NCBI GenBank assembly: GCA_025928545.1
Contig: JAICJH010000006.1
Location: 62,001 to 126,000 of the forward strand
DNA: 64,000 bases
From: Bryobacteraceae bacterium
Lineage (GTDB): Bacteria > Acidobacteriota > Terriglobia > Bryobacterales > Bryobacteraceae
Reading direction: 5' to 3'
This document shows, one piece after another, positions 28,313 through 38,783 of the stretch; positions within the stretch are counted from its first letter, which is position 1, and each line of letters opens with the position of its first letter. A program made the position numbers and the translations under genes. Below the pieces are notes generated by a model, which made no database searches, was not told the DNA's origin, and saw only the letters and a program-made list of their open reading frames with translations.

Positions 28313-29257
28313 TCAGGCGATGGCTGTCCCGAACGACAGACCGGAGCCGCGCGCGACGCCCTGAATAAACTCGCGGCCCTGTTTATATTCTGCTTCGTTC
28401 TTCAGATGCTCCAGCATGAGCGGTGCATCCACCGGCAGTTGTGAGAGCTCACGGAGATAAGTCTTGTAGTCGATGAGGCCGGTACCGGGAATCACTTCCT
28501 GAATGTTTACCTGATAGCCCGGGCCCCATTGCAGATCTTTCGCGTGGCAGGAAACGATCCACTGGCCCAGTTTGGCAAAACACTCATGGATTACGGCGGC
28601 GTTGTTATAGAGCCGCGACGGGCTGCTCATTGTGTTGCAAACGTCGAGATGCACTCCGAACGCCTTGCGGTCCACCGCTTTGATGAGAGCCAAGTACTCA
28701 TCCGGAGTGCTGGGCAGGCTCCACGGCATCATTTCGATGGTGAAGCGTGCACGTTTCGGATTGACCCCGTCAATCACCTTGCGGCAGTTTTCGACGGTGG
28801 CGTCGAAAAAACTCTTACTCAGATTCTTCGGGTCCTGCCCGAACCAGACAGCCGGGTTGAACGAACCTGCGATATCGACGCAGTTTCGCGCGCCGAGCAG
28901 TTCAGCCAAGGCAAGCCGGTCCGTCACGTAGGCAATATTCTGGCTGCGCTTTTCCGTGTCCGGATCCAGCATATTCTTCCAGGCGCCGACTTCGGCAATC
29001 ACAACGTCACGGCTGGCGAATTCTTTTGCGGTGGCGGCAATGCGGTCGGTGTCTTTTACCGTGAGGTCGGAGGGAGCATAGGCTGCGCGGTAGCCGAGAT
29101 CCAGGTGAGCCTGAGCGAGCGCAGCAGGGTCGGTGGAGCGGACAAAGATGGGTCCGCCAAGCCGCATGGATTTGACTGCGGCGGCAGCCCTCAGGAGAGC
29201 GGAGCCTGCCATGGTAGTCCGTAGAAAAGCTCGTCGCGGTATCTGGGCGGCTTCCAT
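28313..29257 (-). CDS. Tat-exported sugar phosphate isomerase/epimerase-like protein
   Basis: A 314-residue TIM-barrel protein of the xylose isomerase-like/AP endonuclease 2 superfamily. The start has a twin-arginine pattern (IPRRAFLRTTMAGSALLRAAAA), predicting export. Metal-site acids and histidines appear in FTIEMMPWSLP, FGVHLDVCNTMSSP, VSCHAKDLQW and APLMLEHLKN. Such exported isomerase-like proteins often accompany Gfo/Idh/MocA enzymes in sugar conversion, but the two oxidoreductases at the window start are too far away to be partners. Divergent from the diguanylate cyclase. Confidence 0.83.
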   Translation of the reverse strand: MEAAQIPRRAFLRTTMAGSALLRAAAAVKSMRLGGPIFVRSTDPAALAQAHLDLGYRAAYAPSDLTVKDTDRIAATAKEFASRDVVIAEVGAWKNMLDPDTEKRSQNIAYVTDRLALAELLGARNCVDIAGSFNPAVWFGQDPKNLSKSFFDATVENCRKVIDGVNPKRARFTIEMMPWSLPSTPDEYLALIKAVDRKAFGVHLDVCNTMSSPSRLYNNAAVIHECFAKLGQWIVSCHAKDLQWGPGYQVNIQEVIPGTGLIDYKTYLRELSQLPVDAPLMLEHLKNEAEYKQGREFIQGVARGSGLSFGTAIA

Positions 29258-29376
29258 ATTGCTCCGACATTATCACGTATGCCAGTCTTGCGGGAGTTTG
29301 AAGACTATCTTTTGTAAAGCTTGCCTCTTTACGACTGAAGTTGCTACATTTACGTGTATAAGGTGGAGTTCCGATT

Positions 29377-30573
29377 TTGAAGGCCTTCGCGTCGGCGGTG
29401 CCCGCGCTACCGCAGCTTGACTTATTCTCGGTAAAGGTCGTCACCCTGGTAACTGTGCTCGTGGTGAGCCTGTTAACTCTGCTGGCCTCGAGAATTGACC
29501 GGCCGGTTCCAGGCATGCGTCGTTTTGCTCTGGGCTTGCTGCTGATATGCGCCGGGTCTGTGGCTGGCATATCGCGACTGGTGGTGCCGGGGCGGGCGAT
29601 TTTCATTCTGGCCAACATCGGCACGATCGCGGGGATCATCAACATCACGCAGGGAATCCGGCAATTCCGGGAGTTCCCGCAATTGCGCCGGATTGACATG
29701 GCAGTCATTTCGGTCGTCGTCGCAATCCCCTTCCTTTACTGGCTCTTTGTTAACGACGATTTCGGCATGAGAGTCGGCATAATTTCTCTGGCAACCGCCC
29801 TTCTGGCATTGGATGCAATGGCCTCGATGTTCAGGCAGATTCCAGCCGCGAATCGTATGACCTACTGGCTCCCTGCGTTGGCATTTGGCTTTACAGCGGC
29901 TTTTCTGGGCGTTCGTGCTTTCGCCGCTTTCACCGGCCATTACGGATCGAATTTTCTGGCTCCGGCGCCGATCGACATCCCGCTGTCGCTCTGTGCGGAT
30001 GTAGCGTTTGTGGGGTGCGCCTTCGGCATGTTATTGGTCTCGAACGCTCAGATGCGAAGCGCGGCGGAGAAAATGGCCTTTTTCGATCCTCTGACCAATC
30101 TGCCGAATCGGCGTATGCTGGCGGACCGGCTTCTGGAGGCCGAACTTCGCGCGCTGGAATCGGGATGGCAAGTCGGAGTCATCTATCTGGACCTCGATGG
30201 CTTCAAACTCATCAACGATACCCTTGGCCACGAGGCTGGCGACCAGATTCTGAAGAATGTCAGCGCGGCAATGCTGCCGATGCTTGGCGAACGCGACTGT
30301 CTGGCGCGGGTTGGCGGCGACGAGTTCGTGGTCGCAGTGGAGGACCTGCGGGGCCGGAGTGAACTGGAGACACTTGCCGAAAACCTGAAGGCCGCGGTAG
30401 AACGCGAACCGGTACCAGGTGGGGGCCGCGAAACGATACAGGTGAGCTGTGGTATCGCAGTTTTCCCGTACGATGGCGAGAGCGCTCACGATGTGATGCG
30501 CGAGGCCGATACCGCCATGTATCGGGCAAAACGCCGACGGCGAGGTGTTGTTCATACCGCCGCTTTCAGGTAG
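29377..30573 (+). CDS. Membrane diguanylate cyclase (GGDEF)
   Basis: A 398-residue protein with six or seven membrane helices in residues 1-220 and a GGDEF domain in 230-395. It makes cyclic di-GMP from two GTP. The substrate motif is intact (ARVGGDEFVVAVEDL), with DPLTNLPNRRMLADRL and YLDLDGFKLINDTLGHEAGDQIL. The feedback RxxD site expected five residues before GGDEF reads GERD, so the first Arg is missing. TTG 29377 is the start, with GGAG about 9 bases upstream. The N-terminal sensor has no named domain. Confidence 0.88.
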   Translation: MKAFASAVPALPQLDLFSVKVVTLVTVLVVSLLTLLASRIDRPVPGMRRFALGLLLICAGSVAGISRLVVPGRAIFILANIGTIAGIINITQGIRQFREFPQLRRIDMAVISVVVAIPFLYWLFVNDDFGMRVGIISLATALLALDAMASMFRQIPAANRMTYWLPALAFGFTAAFLGVRAFAAFTGHYGSNFLAPAPIDIPLSLCADVAFVGCAFGMLLVSNAQMRSAAEKMAFFDPLTNLPNRRMLADRLLEAELRALESGWQVGVIYLDLDGFKLINDTLGHEAGDQILKNVSAAMLPMLGERDCLARVGGDEFVVAVEDLRGRSELETLAENLKAAVEREPVPGGGRETIQVSCGIAVFPYDGESAHDVMREADTAMYRAKRRRRGVVHTAAFR

Positions 30574-30631
30574 GAACCGCTACTGACGAGCTTCGTTGGC
30601 CGTAAGGCACGTGAATTGCTGGGTTCGGATC

Positions 30632-32398
30632 ATGAAGATCGAGGACCTGGGGATTATCGGCAATTGCCAGTATTCCGCCCTGATTCAGAATAGCGGCGAA
30701 GTAGTCTGGTGCTGTCTGCCGCGGTTTGATTCCGAGCCGGTTTTCTCAACCCTGCTGGATGAAAAAGACGGCGGCCGATTCCGGATCGCCCCCGCCGGCG
30801 GTGAGGTTGGCACGCAACGCTATCTTCCGCATACGAACATCCTCGAAACTCTTTTTCAAACAGCGACGGGGTCGTTTCGGGTAATCGACTTCGCCCCGCG
30901 CTTCATCCAGTTCGGGCGCGCCTTTCGTCCGACGCAGATGATTCGAATCGTCGAGCCTGTTGAGGGAACTCCGCGCATTGCAGTCGAGTGCGACCCGCGC
31001 CTGGGATGGTCAAAGCAGAAGCCCGCTTCGACACAGGGTTCGCACCATGTGCGTTTCGAGGGCTTTTCAAGCCAACTTCGCCTGACCACCGATATACCTC
31101 TCTCCTATTTGGGCGGGCAGTTCTTCTCCCTCACAGGGAAAAGGTATTTCGTGCTGAGTTGGGGCAGTCCGGTCGAAGAGCCGCTGACCGCACTCTGCGA
31201 GCGTTTCCGGACTGAGACGGAGCAGTACTGGAAGCAATGGGTGAAGCAGTGCGATATTCCGCCCCTGTTTCAGCAGCAAGTGATTCGGTCGGCTCTGGCG
31301 CTGAAGCTGCACTGCTTCGAAGACACGGGCGCCATAGTGGCCGCCATGACGACCTCCATCCCGGAATCCGCCGGCAGCGGACGCACCTGGGATTACCGCT
31401 ATTGCTGGCTGCGCGATTCATACTACGTTCTGGCCGCGTTCGGGCTGCTGGGCCAGTTTGAAGAACGCGAGCAGTTTGTTCATTACCTGCTGACAGTGGC
31501 GAATGGCTCAAAGGAGCTGAATCTGGCCCCGTTGTATCGGGTGGATGGTTCGCAGAATCTGGAAGAGTCGATTCTCGAAAACTGGCCGGGGTACAACGGC
31601 GAGCAGCCGGTGCGGATCGGCAACGGGGCTGCAATCCATTTGCAGCACGATATCTACGGCGAGCTGGTCATGTCGCTCACGCCTATGTTTCTGGATGAGC
31701 GCATGTACGCCGAGCGTTCGCCCGCCGCGCTGAAACTGATGGAGGGTCTTGCGCGCCGCGCTGTCGCGCTGGCGGGAGTGCCGGACGCGGGGATCTGGGA
31801 GTACCGAACGGAGTGGAAGCCACAGACCTTCTCGGCGCTCATGTGCTGGGCTGCTGCCGATCGCATGGCGCGGATTGAGGAGGAGCACGCGCCGGAGCAA
31901 GCTGGCGAGTTCCGCGCTGCGGCGGACCGCATTCACGCGGAGATCATGACTCAGTCGTGGAACGAGCAGCTGGGCAGCTTCGTGGGGCATTACGGCGGAG
32001 AAGATCTGGATGCGTCATTGCTCCAGATGGCGGGCTTGCGCTTCCTGCCGGAGAACCATCCCAGGCTTCAGGGCACGATCAACGAAATCATGAAAGCTTT
32101 AACCATGGATGGGTGGCTGCTCCGATATTCGCTGAACGACGGCTTTGGCAAGCCAACCGTGGCATTTGTGATCTGCACATTCTGGCTGGTGGAGGCTCTG
32201 TCACTGTGCGGACGGCGTGCGGAGGCTCGGGAGATCTTCGATCGCGCACAGGCGGCTCTCTCACCTCTCGGTTTGCTGTCGGAAGATTTCGACGCGGGCA
32301 CTTCCCGGATGTGGGGCAACTTCCCGCAGACGTACTCTCACGTGGGCCTTATTCACGCGGCGTTCGCGGCATCGCCGCGCTGGACGGAAGTTCTCTAG
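30632..32398 (+). CDS. Glycoside hydrolase family 15 protein
   Basis: A 588-residue cytoplasmic GH15 enzyme (glucoamylase/trehalase-like). It opens [19 protein letters not shown] with an N-terminal beta-sandwich, then an (alpha/alpha)6 barrel with [23 protein letters not shown] and [17 protein letters not shown]. Toward the end it has [20 protein letters not shown] (general acid region) and a [20 protein letters not shown] motif. Inverting hydrolysis of alpha-glucosidic bonds is expected; glucan versus trehalose cannot be told. ATG 30632 is taken because family sequence begins there. Confidence 0.9.
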   Translation: MKIEDLGIIGNCQYSALIQNSGEVVWCCLPRFDSEPVFSTLLDEKDGGRFRIAPAGGEVGTQRYLPHTNILETLFQTATGSFRVIDFAPRFIQFGRAFRPTQMIRIVEPVEGTPRIAVECDPRLGWSKQKPASTQGSHHVRFEGFSSQLRLTTDIPLSYLGGQFFSLTGKRYFVLSWGSPVEEPLTALCERFRTETEQYWKQWVKQCDIPPLFQQQVIRSALALKLHCFEDTGAIVAAMTTSIPESAGSGRTWDYRYCWLRDSYYVLAAFGLLGQFEEREQFVHYLLTVANGSKELNLAPLYRVDGSQNLEESILENWPGYNGEQPVRIGNGAAIHLQHDIYGELVMSLTPMFLDERMYAERSPAALKLMEGLARRAVALAGVPDAGIWEYRTEWKPQTFSALMCWAAADRMARIEEEHAPEQAGEFRAAADRIHAEIMTQSWNEQLGSFVGHYGGEDLDASLLQMAGLRFLPENHPRLQGTINEIMKALTMDGWLLRYSLNDGFGKPTVAFVICTFWLVEALSLCGRRAEAREIFDRAQAALSPLGLLSEDFDAGTSRMWGNFPQTYSHVGLIHAAFAASPRWTEVL

Positions 32399-32483
32399 CG
32401 CGCCGGCTCGAGGGGCAACCGGACAGATAGTTCGACACGTGGACTATCTGTGGCGGCTCCAGTTGTTAAGATGGAAGCCTGCC

Positions 32484-33728
32484 ATGAGAATCATCGACAT
32501 CCGGGCGACCAGCGTGACGGTGCCGCTCGAAGCCCCGTTGCGCCACGCCAACGGCTGCCACTGGGGACGCTTTGTGCGCACCATCGTCGAAGTGGAGACG
32601 GATAACGGTCTCATCGGCCTGGGCGAGATGGGCGGCGGCGGCGAGTCGGCGGAAGCCATGTTTCGTGCGTTGAAAGCGATGCTTCTGGGTCACGATCCGG
32701 CCCGACTGGAAGAGATGCGCTTCCTCATCGCGAATCCGACGGCGTCGTTATACAACAACAGGACGCAGGCTCTGGCGGCGTTGGAATTTGCGTGTCTCGA
32801 TATTCTGGGCCAGGCATGGGGCGTGCCCGTCTGCGATATTCTCGGCGGACGCCTGCGAGACCGGGTAACGTTTGCGACGTATTGTTTCTGGCGCTACGCA
32901 AATCCCGCGACTGGCGAAGGAGAAGTTCGGACGCCCCAGCAGATGGTGGCGTTCGCAGCGGAGATGAAGCGGCGGTTCGGATTCACCACCCACAAGATGA
33001 AGGGCGGCGTGTTCCATCCCGATTATGAAATCGAAGTTTACCGCGCACTCGCCGCGGCATTTCCGGAAGACTCCCTGCGCTTCGACCCGAACGGGGTCCT
33101 GTCAACCGAGCAGGCGATTCGTTTCGGTCAGGGAATTGAGGGCTTGCGGAACGACTACCTGGAAGATCCCGTTTACGGACTGAACGGGATGCGACGGACC
33201 AGAGAGATGGTGCGGATTCCTCTGGCGACGAATACCGTTGTGGTGAACTTCGAACAATTGGCCGCCAATATTCTGAATACCGCGGTTGACGTCATCCTGC
33301 TGGATACGACGTTCTGGGGCGGGATACGTGCCTGCGTGAAAGCGGCTTCGGTTTGCGAAACTTTCCAGATCGGGGTGGCGGTGCACTCGTCGGGCGAACT
33401 CGGAATTCAGCTCGCCACCATGCTGCATCTGGGCGCTGTGATTCCGAACCTTTCCTTCGCCGCGGATGCGCATTATCACCATTTAACCGACGACATCATT
33501 CAGGGCGGACTGATGAAGTATGAACGTGGTTCCATCGCGGTTCCGGAAGGTCCGGGATTGGGAGTAAAACTGGATCGGGAGAAGTTAGGGGAATACAGCG
33601 AGTTGTATAAAAGATTGGGCGGATACGCGTATGACCGGGATCCGCTGCGGCCAGACTGGTCGCCTCTGGTGCCGAACGATCGCTGGGCCGATCCGGCGGA
33701 TAGCCGGACGCCGGCGATTCCTTACTAA
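32484..33728 (+). CDS. Enolase-superfamily sugar-acid dehydratase (glucarate dehydratase-like)
   Basis: A 414-residue enzyme of the mandelate racemase/muconate lactonising superfamily. The base motif is Lys171-Met-Lys173 (THKMKGG), and metal ligands are Asp201 (FDPNG), Glu227 (LEDPV) and Asn250 (ATNTVV). Asn as third ligand and the KxK motif point to the glucarate dehydratase group; His301 in AVHSSGE is the partner base. It would dehydrate an aldarate or uronate-derived acid. It ends one base before an SDR gene, and an alpha-glucuronidase follows, which supports a uronate substrate. An open frame upstream of ATG 32484 is only overlap with the GH15 gene. Confidence 0.88.
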   Translation: MRIIDIRATSVTVPLEAPLRHANGCHWGRFVRTIVEVETDNGLIGLGEMGGGGESAEAMFRALKAMLLGHDPARLEEMRFLIANPTASLYNNRTQALAALEFACLDILGQAWGVPVCDILGGRLRDRVTFATYCFWRYANPATGEGEVRTPQQMVAFAAEMKRRFGFTTHKMKGGVFHPDYEIEVYRALAAAFPEDSLRFDPNGVLSTEQAIRFGQGIEGLRNDYLEDPVYGLNGMRRTREMVRIPLATNTVVVNFEQLAANILNTAVDVILLDTTFWGGIRACVKAASVCETFQIGVAVHSSGELGIQLATMLHLGAVIPNLSFAADAHYHHLTDDIIQGGLMKYERGSIAVPEGPGLGVKLDREKLGEYSELYKRLGGYAYDRDPLRPDWSPLVPNDRWADPADSRTPAIPY

Positions 33729-33729
33729 A

Positions 33730-34452
33730 ATGACCAACCTACTGGATCTGACGGGTCGCGTCGTCGTGGCAATCGGAGCTACTTCCGGATTGGGAAAGAC
33801 GCTCGCGGCTGGCCTGGCCGCGCACGGCGCGACCGTCGTGCCCACCGGAAGGCGCGCGGCCGACCTGCCTTGCGATGTCGGATCGCGCGCATCGGTGGAT
33901 GGTTTTCGGGATGCAGTGCTCGCCCGGTACGGCCGCGTCGATGTTCTGCTGAATGCCGCGGGCCAGACTTTAAAATGCCCGGTGCAGGATATCGTTGAGG
34001 AGGATTGGGCGCGTATCTTCGATGTGGGCTTGACCGGCACGCTGCGGGCCTGCCAATCGTTTTATCCCGCGCTGAAGGCGAGCGGCCGCGGGCGCGTCAT
34101 TAATATCGCGTCACTCGGTTCGTATCTGGCGTTCCATCAGGTGGCCGCTTATTGTGCCGCGAAGACCGGGGTGCTTTCGTTGACGCGCAGCCTGGCTTGT
34201 GAGTGGGCGCACGACGGCATTTCCGTGAATGCGATCGCGCCGGGAATCTTTCCGACCGATCTGAATCGGAAGCTGATTGAGGGAACCCCGCGCGGGGCTG
34301 AGTTACTGATGCGGACTCCTATGGGTCGTTTTGGCAACCCTGAGGAACTGGTGGGACTGGCGGTGCTGCTGGCTTCGGACGGCGCGAGCTATCTTACCGG
34401 GCAGTGCATTGGCGTGGATGGCGGCTTTTTAGCCTCTGGAGTGAATCAATGA
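33730..34452 (+). CDS. SDR family NAD(P)-dependent oxidoreductase
   Basis: A 240-residue classical short-chain dehydrogenase: cofactor motif GATSGLGK, NAAG (VLLNAAGQ), catalytic Ser in NIASLGSYLAF, the YCAAK active-site motif and the C-terminal DGGFLASG. It probably acts on a sugar acid (glucuronate/fructuronate or keto-deoxy acid) given its neighbours. It begins one base after the dehydratase and overlaps the alpha-glucuronidase start as ATGA. Confidence 0.9.
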   Translation: MTNLLDLTGRVVVAIGATSGLGKTLAAGLAAHGATVVPTGRRAADLPCDVGSRASVDGFRDAVLARYGRVDVLLNAAGQTLKCPVQDIVEEDWARIFDVGLTGTLRACQSFYPALKASGRGRVINIASLGSYLAFHQVAAYCAAKTGVLSLTRSLACEWAHDGISVNAIAPGIFPTDLNRKLIEGTPRGAELLMRTPMGRFGNPEELVGLAVLLASDGASYLTGQCIGVDGGFLASGVNQ

Positions 34453-36974
34453 AACCGATCATAGTTGGACTTCTTGCATGTATCGCAATGCATGCCGAAA
34501 CCGGGCGAAGCGCGTGGCTCCGTTACGCCAGGCTCGATCGGGTGATCGCCGTGCCCGATTCCGTGACGATATTGGGCCCTGATCCGCTCGAACGAAGTGG
34601 CCGCGATGAAGTAATCCTTGGCGTCCGCGGGTTGCTCGGCAAAGAATTGAAGTCGGAAACGACGGCTCCGAAAACCGGCACTTTTCTGCTGGGCACGCTC
34701 GCGGAGATTCACGCCGCACTTCCCGCCATTGCACTCGCGGGCACTCTTGATGCCGACGCCTTCTGGCTGAAAAGCACAACAGTCGCCGGAGTGCATTACG
34801 TGATCGTCGCTGGAGGGAGCGAGAGAGGTGTCCTGTACGGCTCGTTCGCATTGATGCGCAAAATCTCGCTGGGCGGAGACATCAAATCAATTGATGAAAA
34901 GCAAACTCCTTATGCCCCGGTCCGGTGGGTGAACGAGTGGGACAACCTGAATGGAACTATCGAACGCGGGTACGGCGGAGCATCCATCTTCTGGGAAAAC
35001 GGCCGCGCGAGGGGCGATATGACCCGCGTCAGCGAGTATGGGCGCTTGCTGGCGTCCCTCGGCATCAACGGATGTGCGATCAGCAATGTGAACGCGGACC
35101 CGAAAATCCTGTCACCGGATTTCATTCCGGAGATCGCGAAGATTGCCGACGCGCTGCGGCCATGGGGGGTGCATGTAGCCCTCGCTGTGAGCTTCGATAG
35201 TCCGAAGAAGATTGGCGGCCTCGACACGTTCGATCCGGCGGACCCGAAGGTAATGGCGTGGTGGAAGACAACCGCGGATGGCATATACAAAGCGATTCCG
35301 GATATTGGCGGTTTTGTGCTGAAGGCCGATTCGGAGGGGCGACTGGGCCCATCGGCTTACGGGCGGTCGCACGCCGACGCGGCCAATGTTGTCGCGCGGG
35401 CACTGAAGCCGCACAACGGGCTGTTCTTCTATCGCGGTTTCGTCTATGACAATCACATGGACTGGAATAATCCGAAGAACGACCGGGCGCGGGCGGCGTG
35501 GGACAACTTCCATGCGCTCGATGGCCAGTTCGACGACAACGTCATCATCCAGATCAAGAACGGCCCGATCGATTTCCAGGTGCGCGAGCCGGCATCGCCG
35601 TTATTCGGAGCGCTGGAGAAAACGAATCAGGCGATTGAACTCCAGATCACGCAGGAGTACAACGGGCAGGCTCGTTTCATGATGTACGAAGTGCCGATGT
35701 GGAAAGAGACGCTGGAGTTCGACATGCACGCGGCGGTGGGACCGACGCCAGTGAAATCGCTCGTCAGTGGCAAAGTGTTCCATCAGAAGACCGGCGGATT
35801 TGTCGGCGTTTCCAACGTCGGTCTGGATGAGAACTGGCTGGGCAATCATCTGTCGCTGGCGAATCTGTACGGGTATGGGCGGCTTGCATGGAATCCGAAT
35901 CTCAGCGTGAAAGAGATTACGGACGAGTGGACGCAGCAGACATTCAGCGCAAACCAGAAAGTGGTAAATACTGTGGGAGCGATGCAGCTGTCATCGTGGC
36001 GCACGTATGAGAATTACACCGGGCCGCTCGGCCTGCAGACGCTGACCGATATCGTGGGAAATCACTACGGTGTTTCCGTGGAGGCATCGGAGAACAACGG
36101 CTGGGGACAGTGGCATCGCGCGGATAGCCAGGGAGTCGGGATGGACCGGACTTCCGCGGGTACGGGCTACACGTCGCAGTACAGGCCGGCGGTCGCGCAG
36201 ATGTACGAGCAACTGACGACTTGTCCGGACGATCTGTTGTTGTTCTTTCATCATGTGCCATATACCTACGTGTTGCATTCGGGCAAGACTGTGATTCAGT
36301 CGCTTTACGATTCACACTATCTCGGCGCCGATGAAGTCACGCGATATGTGGAAGACTGGAAATCGCTCAAGGGTCTCGTGGATGACGAACGCTACGGCGC
36401 TGTGCTGAAGATGCTCGAATATCAGGCGGGGCAGGCGGTGCTGTGGCGTGACGCGGTGTCGAACTGGTTCCTTCGGGCGTCGGGAATTGCGGACACGAAG
36501 GGCCGGGTGGGGAATTATCCGAACCGGTTTGAAGCGGAGAAGATGAAGCTTGATGGCTACAGCGAAGTGGCCGTGAAGCCGTGGGAAGCGGCATCGGGTG
36601 ACGGCAAGGCCGTGCAGTGCGAGGCAGTCCAATGTACCGCGAGCATGAGTTATACAGGAGCAGCCGGGAAATTTGCATTGCATGTGCGGTACTTCGATCA
36701 GAACGGGTCGCTGCCAGTGCCCGGTCCCGCACGTGGCGGCGCGGCCGGACCCGCGGGGCCGGCGAAATTTCGCGTGTTGGTGGATGGCAAGGTTGTCGAC
36801 GAGTGGACGGCCACGCATCCGGCTCCTTCGGCCAGACTGGACGGGTCGACCTCGACGCGGCACATCGTAGGTGGGATTACACTGAAACCCGGCGCTGAGA
36901 TTCGGATTGAGGGTGTGCCTTCCGGTCGGGAAGTTGCGGGGCTGGATTATCTGGAGATTTGGCCGGACAAGTAG
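34449..36974 (+). CDS. GH67 alpha-glucuronidase
   Basis: An 841-residue exported enzyme (signal KPIIVGLLACIAMHAE) that cuts (4-O-methyl)glucuronic acid from xylan oligosaccharides. The catalytic pair appears as Asp375 (NGPIDFQVREP) and Glu403 (TQEYNGQ), spaced 28 apart as in the characterised Cellvibrio enzyme, with a likely general acid Glu296 in KADSEGRLGP. The N-terminal domain and the C-terminal helical domain (YLGADEVTRYVEDWKSL) are present. After about residue 690 there is an added beta-rich region with a PGPARGGAAGPAGPAKF linker. Overlaps the SDR as ATGA. Confidence 0.92.
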   Translation: MKPIIVGLLACIAMHAETGRSAWLRYARLDRVIAVPDSVTILGPDPLERSGRDEVILGVRGLLGKELKSETTAPKTGTFLLGTLAEIHAALPAIALAGTLDADAFWLKSTTVAGVHYVIVAGGSERGVLYGSFALMRKISLGGDIKSIDEKQTPYAPVRWVNEWDNLNGTIERGYGGASIFWENGRARGDMTRVSEYGRLLASLGINGCAISNVNADPKILSPDFIPEIAKIADALRPWGVHVALAVSFDSPKKIGGLDTFDPADPKVMAWWKTTADGIYKAIPDIGGFVLKADSEGRLGPSAYGRSHADAANVVARALKPHNGLFFYRGFVYDNHMDWNNPKNDRARAAWDNFHALDGQFDDNVIIQIKNGPIDFQVREPASPLFGALEKTNQAIELQITQEYNGQARFMMYEVPMWKETLEFDMHAAVGPTPVKSLVSGKVFHQKTGGFVGVSNVGLDENWLGNHLSLANLYGYGRLAWNPNLSVKEITDEWTQQTFSANQKVVNTVGAMQLSSWRTYENYTGPLGLQTLTDIVGNHYGVSVEASENNGWGQWHRADSQGVGMDRTSAGTGYTSQYRPAVAQMYEQLTTCPDDLLLFFHHVPYTYVLHSGKTVIQSLYDSHYLGADEVTRYVEDWKSLKGLVDDERYGAVLKMLEYQAGQAVLWRDAVSNWFLRASGIADTKGRVGNYPNRFEAEKMKLDGYSEVAVKPWEAASGDGKAVQCEAVQCTASMSYTGAAGKFALHVRYFDQNGSLPVPGPARGGAAGPAGPAKFRVLVDGKVVDEWTATHPAPSARLDGSTSTRHIVGGITLKPGAEIRIEGVPSGREVAGLDYLEIWPDK

Positions 36975-37022
36975 GCCAGGGCCGCGAGCGCCCGAGGTGC
37001 TCATGGTGTTGCTGGTTCATAG

Positions 37023-37058
37023 AAAAAGGGGCAAATGGCATTTCGCCACCTGCCCCTT
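37023..37058 (-). terminator. Terminator of the quinoprotein/cytochrome pair
   Basis: AAGGGGCA (37026-37033) pairs with TGCCCCTT (37051-37058), with an inner TGGC/GCCA stem. On the minus strand a T run (complement of 37023-37027) follows. It lies 25 bases past the quinoprotein stop. Confidence 0.75.
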
Positions 37059-37082
37059 CTGACCCATCGTTCGTCCGAAAAA

Positions 37083-38783
37083 CTAATTCATAACAAACGC
37101 ATACAGTGTTTCGCCGCTCAGGCAGAGCAGATACTGGTGCCCATCCAGCATGTAGGTTTCCGGCGCATTCGAAAGACCTCCGATACGCGCGTTCCAGAGC
37201 GGTTTGCCTGTCATGACATCGAATGCTTCAATGCCGCCGCTGCCGCCCCCGAACAACAACTTTCCTGCCGTAGTCAGCAGACCGCCGCCACCACCGCCGA
37301 GGCTTTCATGCCGCCATTTGATGCTTCCATCGCGGTAATCGATAGCCGTAATATAACTGCCGGTGGAACCGACGCCGTCTTCTTCCTTGCCGCCCAGGCC
37401 CATCGCGCCGCGGGGATCGCCTTCCGTCAGATAGTACATCGCGAAGCCGTTATTCTCGCGCACGTAGAATAGTCCCGCGTCCGGGCTGTACGCGGGCGGA
37501 GGCCAGTTGGTGGAACCGCCATTCGTCGGCGAAACCAGTGAGCCGGCTACCGTCGGATCCTTTGCCGGATTCGGTCTCGGATGGCCCTGCGCATCCACGT
37601 TCAATGCCCAGTTGGCCTGTGAGAAGCGGCTGGTCACAAGATGTTCACCTGTCACGCGGTCGAGCACGAAGAAGTAGCCGTTGCGCGTAGCCTGCAAAAC
37701 CAGCTTGCGCATTTTGCCTTTAAACATTGCGTCGATCAGGATGGGCGTCTGGGTGGAATCCCAGTCGTGTGTCTCGTGCGGAGACGTCTGAAAATACCAT
37801 TTCATGTTCCCGGTTTCGACATCGAGCGCAACCAGACTGCATGTGAACAGGTTGTCGCCGTCGCGGCCTTTTGTGTAGGCCGGCGTCGGATTGCCGGTGC
37901 CGAGGATATAGAGATGAGTCTCCGGATCGTAAGCGCCGGGGATCCACGGCTGAGCGCCGCCGTGCTGCGCCGCGTCCAGACTCTGCCATGTATCCAGACC
38001 CGGGTCGCCTTCCTTCATGGGAACGAGATACTTCTTCCACTGGAGATCGCCGGTCTCGGGATCGACCGATTGAAGATAGCCTGGAGAATCGATATCGTCG
38101 CCGGTGCCGACGAGGATGTGATTTCCCACCACGATTGGCGCCGCAGTCGAGAAGTACTGCTGGCTGAAATCGGAAATAACTTTGTGCCAGCGCTCCTTGC
38201 CTGTACGCGCGTCGAGCGAGACTAGGTAATCGTCGGGCGTTTCGAGATACAGCCAGTTGCCATACATGCCGAGGCCGCGGTTGCCGATGTGGGTGCCGCC
38301 CTTGGTCTTCCAGAAATAATGCCACAGAGTACGGCCGCTGCGGGCGTCGACGGCCCACGCGTTGTCCGGTGCCGAAAGATACAGGACGCCGTTCACTTCG
38401 AGGATGGAGCCGGCGATCCGAGCCGTTGCCGCTGCGCCGGGCGCTGGATCGGGGCCTTCACCACCAATGATGGTGGTGCCGCCACCACCTCCGCCACCGC
38501 CGCGTCCGCCACCACCTCCGAAGCCGCCGGCAGCCGCGCCGCCACCGGGGGGGCCGGCGGTGACCGCACCCACCCATGCCAGACTCAGATTCTTGACCGT
38601 AGTCTGGTTGATCTGCGTGAGATTACTGTAGCGTTTTCCGCTATAGTCTCCCGAATATGTAGGCCATCCGGCGTCACCGAGAGGTTTCAGGAGATCCGCG
38701 GAATTCAGGGGACCCTGAGCGAAAGCCAGGGTGGGCAGAATGCAAAAAGATGCGCTGATGAGGATTCGTTTGATATTTGTCAT
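37083..38783 (-). CDS. PQQ-type beta-propeller dehydrogenase (cofactor uncertain)
   Basis: A 566-residue exported quinoprotein-fold protein (signal ends LAFAQG). Propeller repeats are clear (GRTLWHYFW, GKERWHKVIS, GDLQWKKYL, GNMKWYFQTS, GKPLWNARIG). The active-site-like TSPHETHDWDSTQTP has Asp-Trp-Asp, but the vicinal Cys-Cys pair seen in the 12.6 kb enzyme is absent, so PQQ binding is uncertain. Residues about 76-102 are an almost pure Gly stretch replacing a propeller loop. Its start overlaps the stop of the diheme cytochrome gene (TGA/ATG), making the cytochrome its probable partner. Substrate unknown. Confidence 0.82.
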   Translation of the reverse strand: MTNIKRILISASFCILPTLAFAQGPLNSADLLKPLGDAGWPTYSGDYSGKRYSNLTQINQTTVKNLSLAWVGAVTAGPPGGGAAAGGFGGGGGRGGGGGGGGTTIIGGEGPDPAPGAAATARIAGSILEVNGVLYLSAPDNAWAVDARSGRTLWHYFWKTKGGTHIGNRGLGMYGNWLYLETPDDYLVSLDARTGKERWHKVISDFSQQYFSTAAPIVVGNHILVGTGDDIDSPGYLQSVDPETGDLQWKKYLVPMKEGDPGLDTWQSLDAAQHGGAQPWIPGAYDPETHLYILGTGNPTPAYTKGRDGDNLFTCSLVALDVETGNMKWYFQTSPHETHDWDSTQTPILIDAMFKGKMRKLVLQATRNGYFFVLDRVTGEHLVTSRFSQANWALNVDAQGHPRPNPAKDPTVAGSLVSPTNGGSTNWPPPAYSPDAGLFYVRENNGFAMYYLTEGDPRGAMGLGGKEEDGVGSTGSYITAIDYRDGSIKWRHESLGGGGGGLLTTAGKLLFGGGSGGIEAFDVMTGKPLWNARIGGLSNAPETYMLDGHQYLLCLSGETLYAFVMN

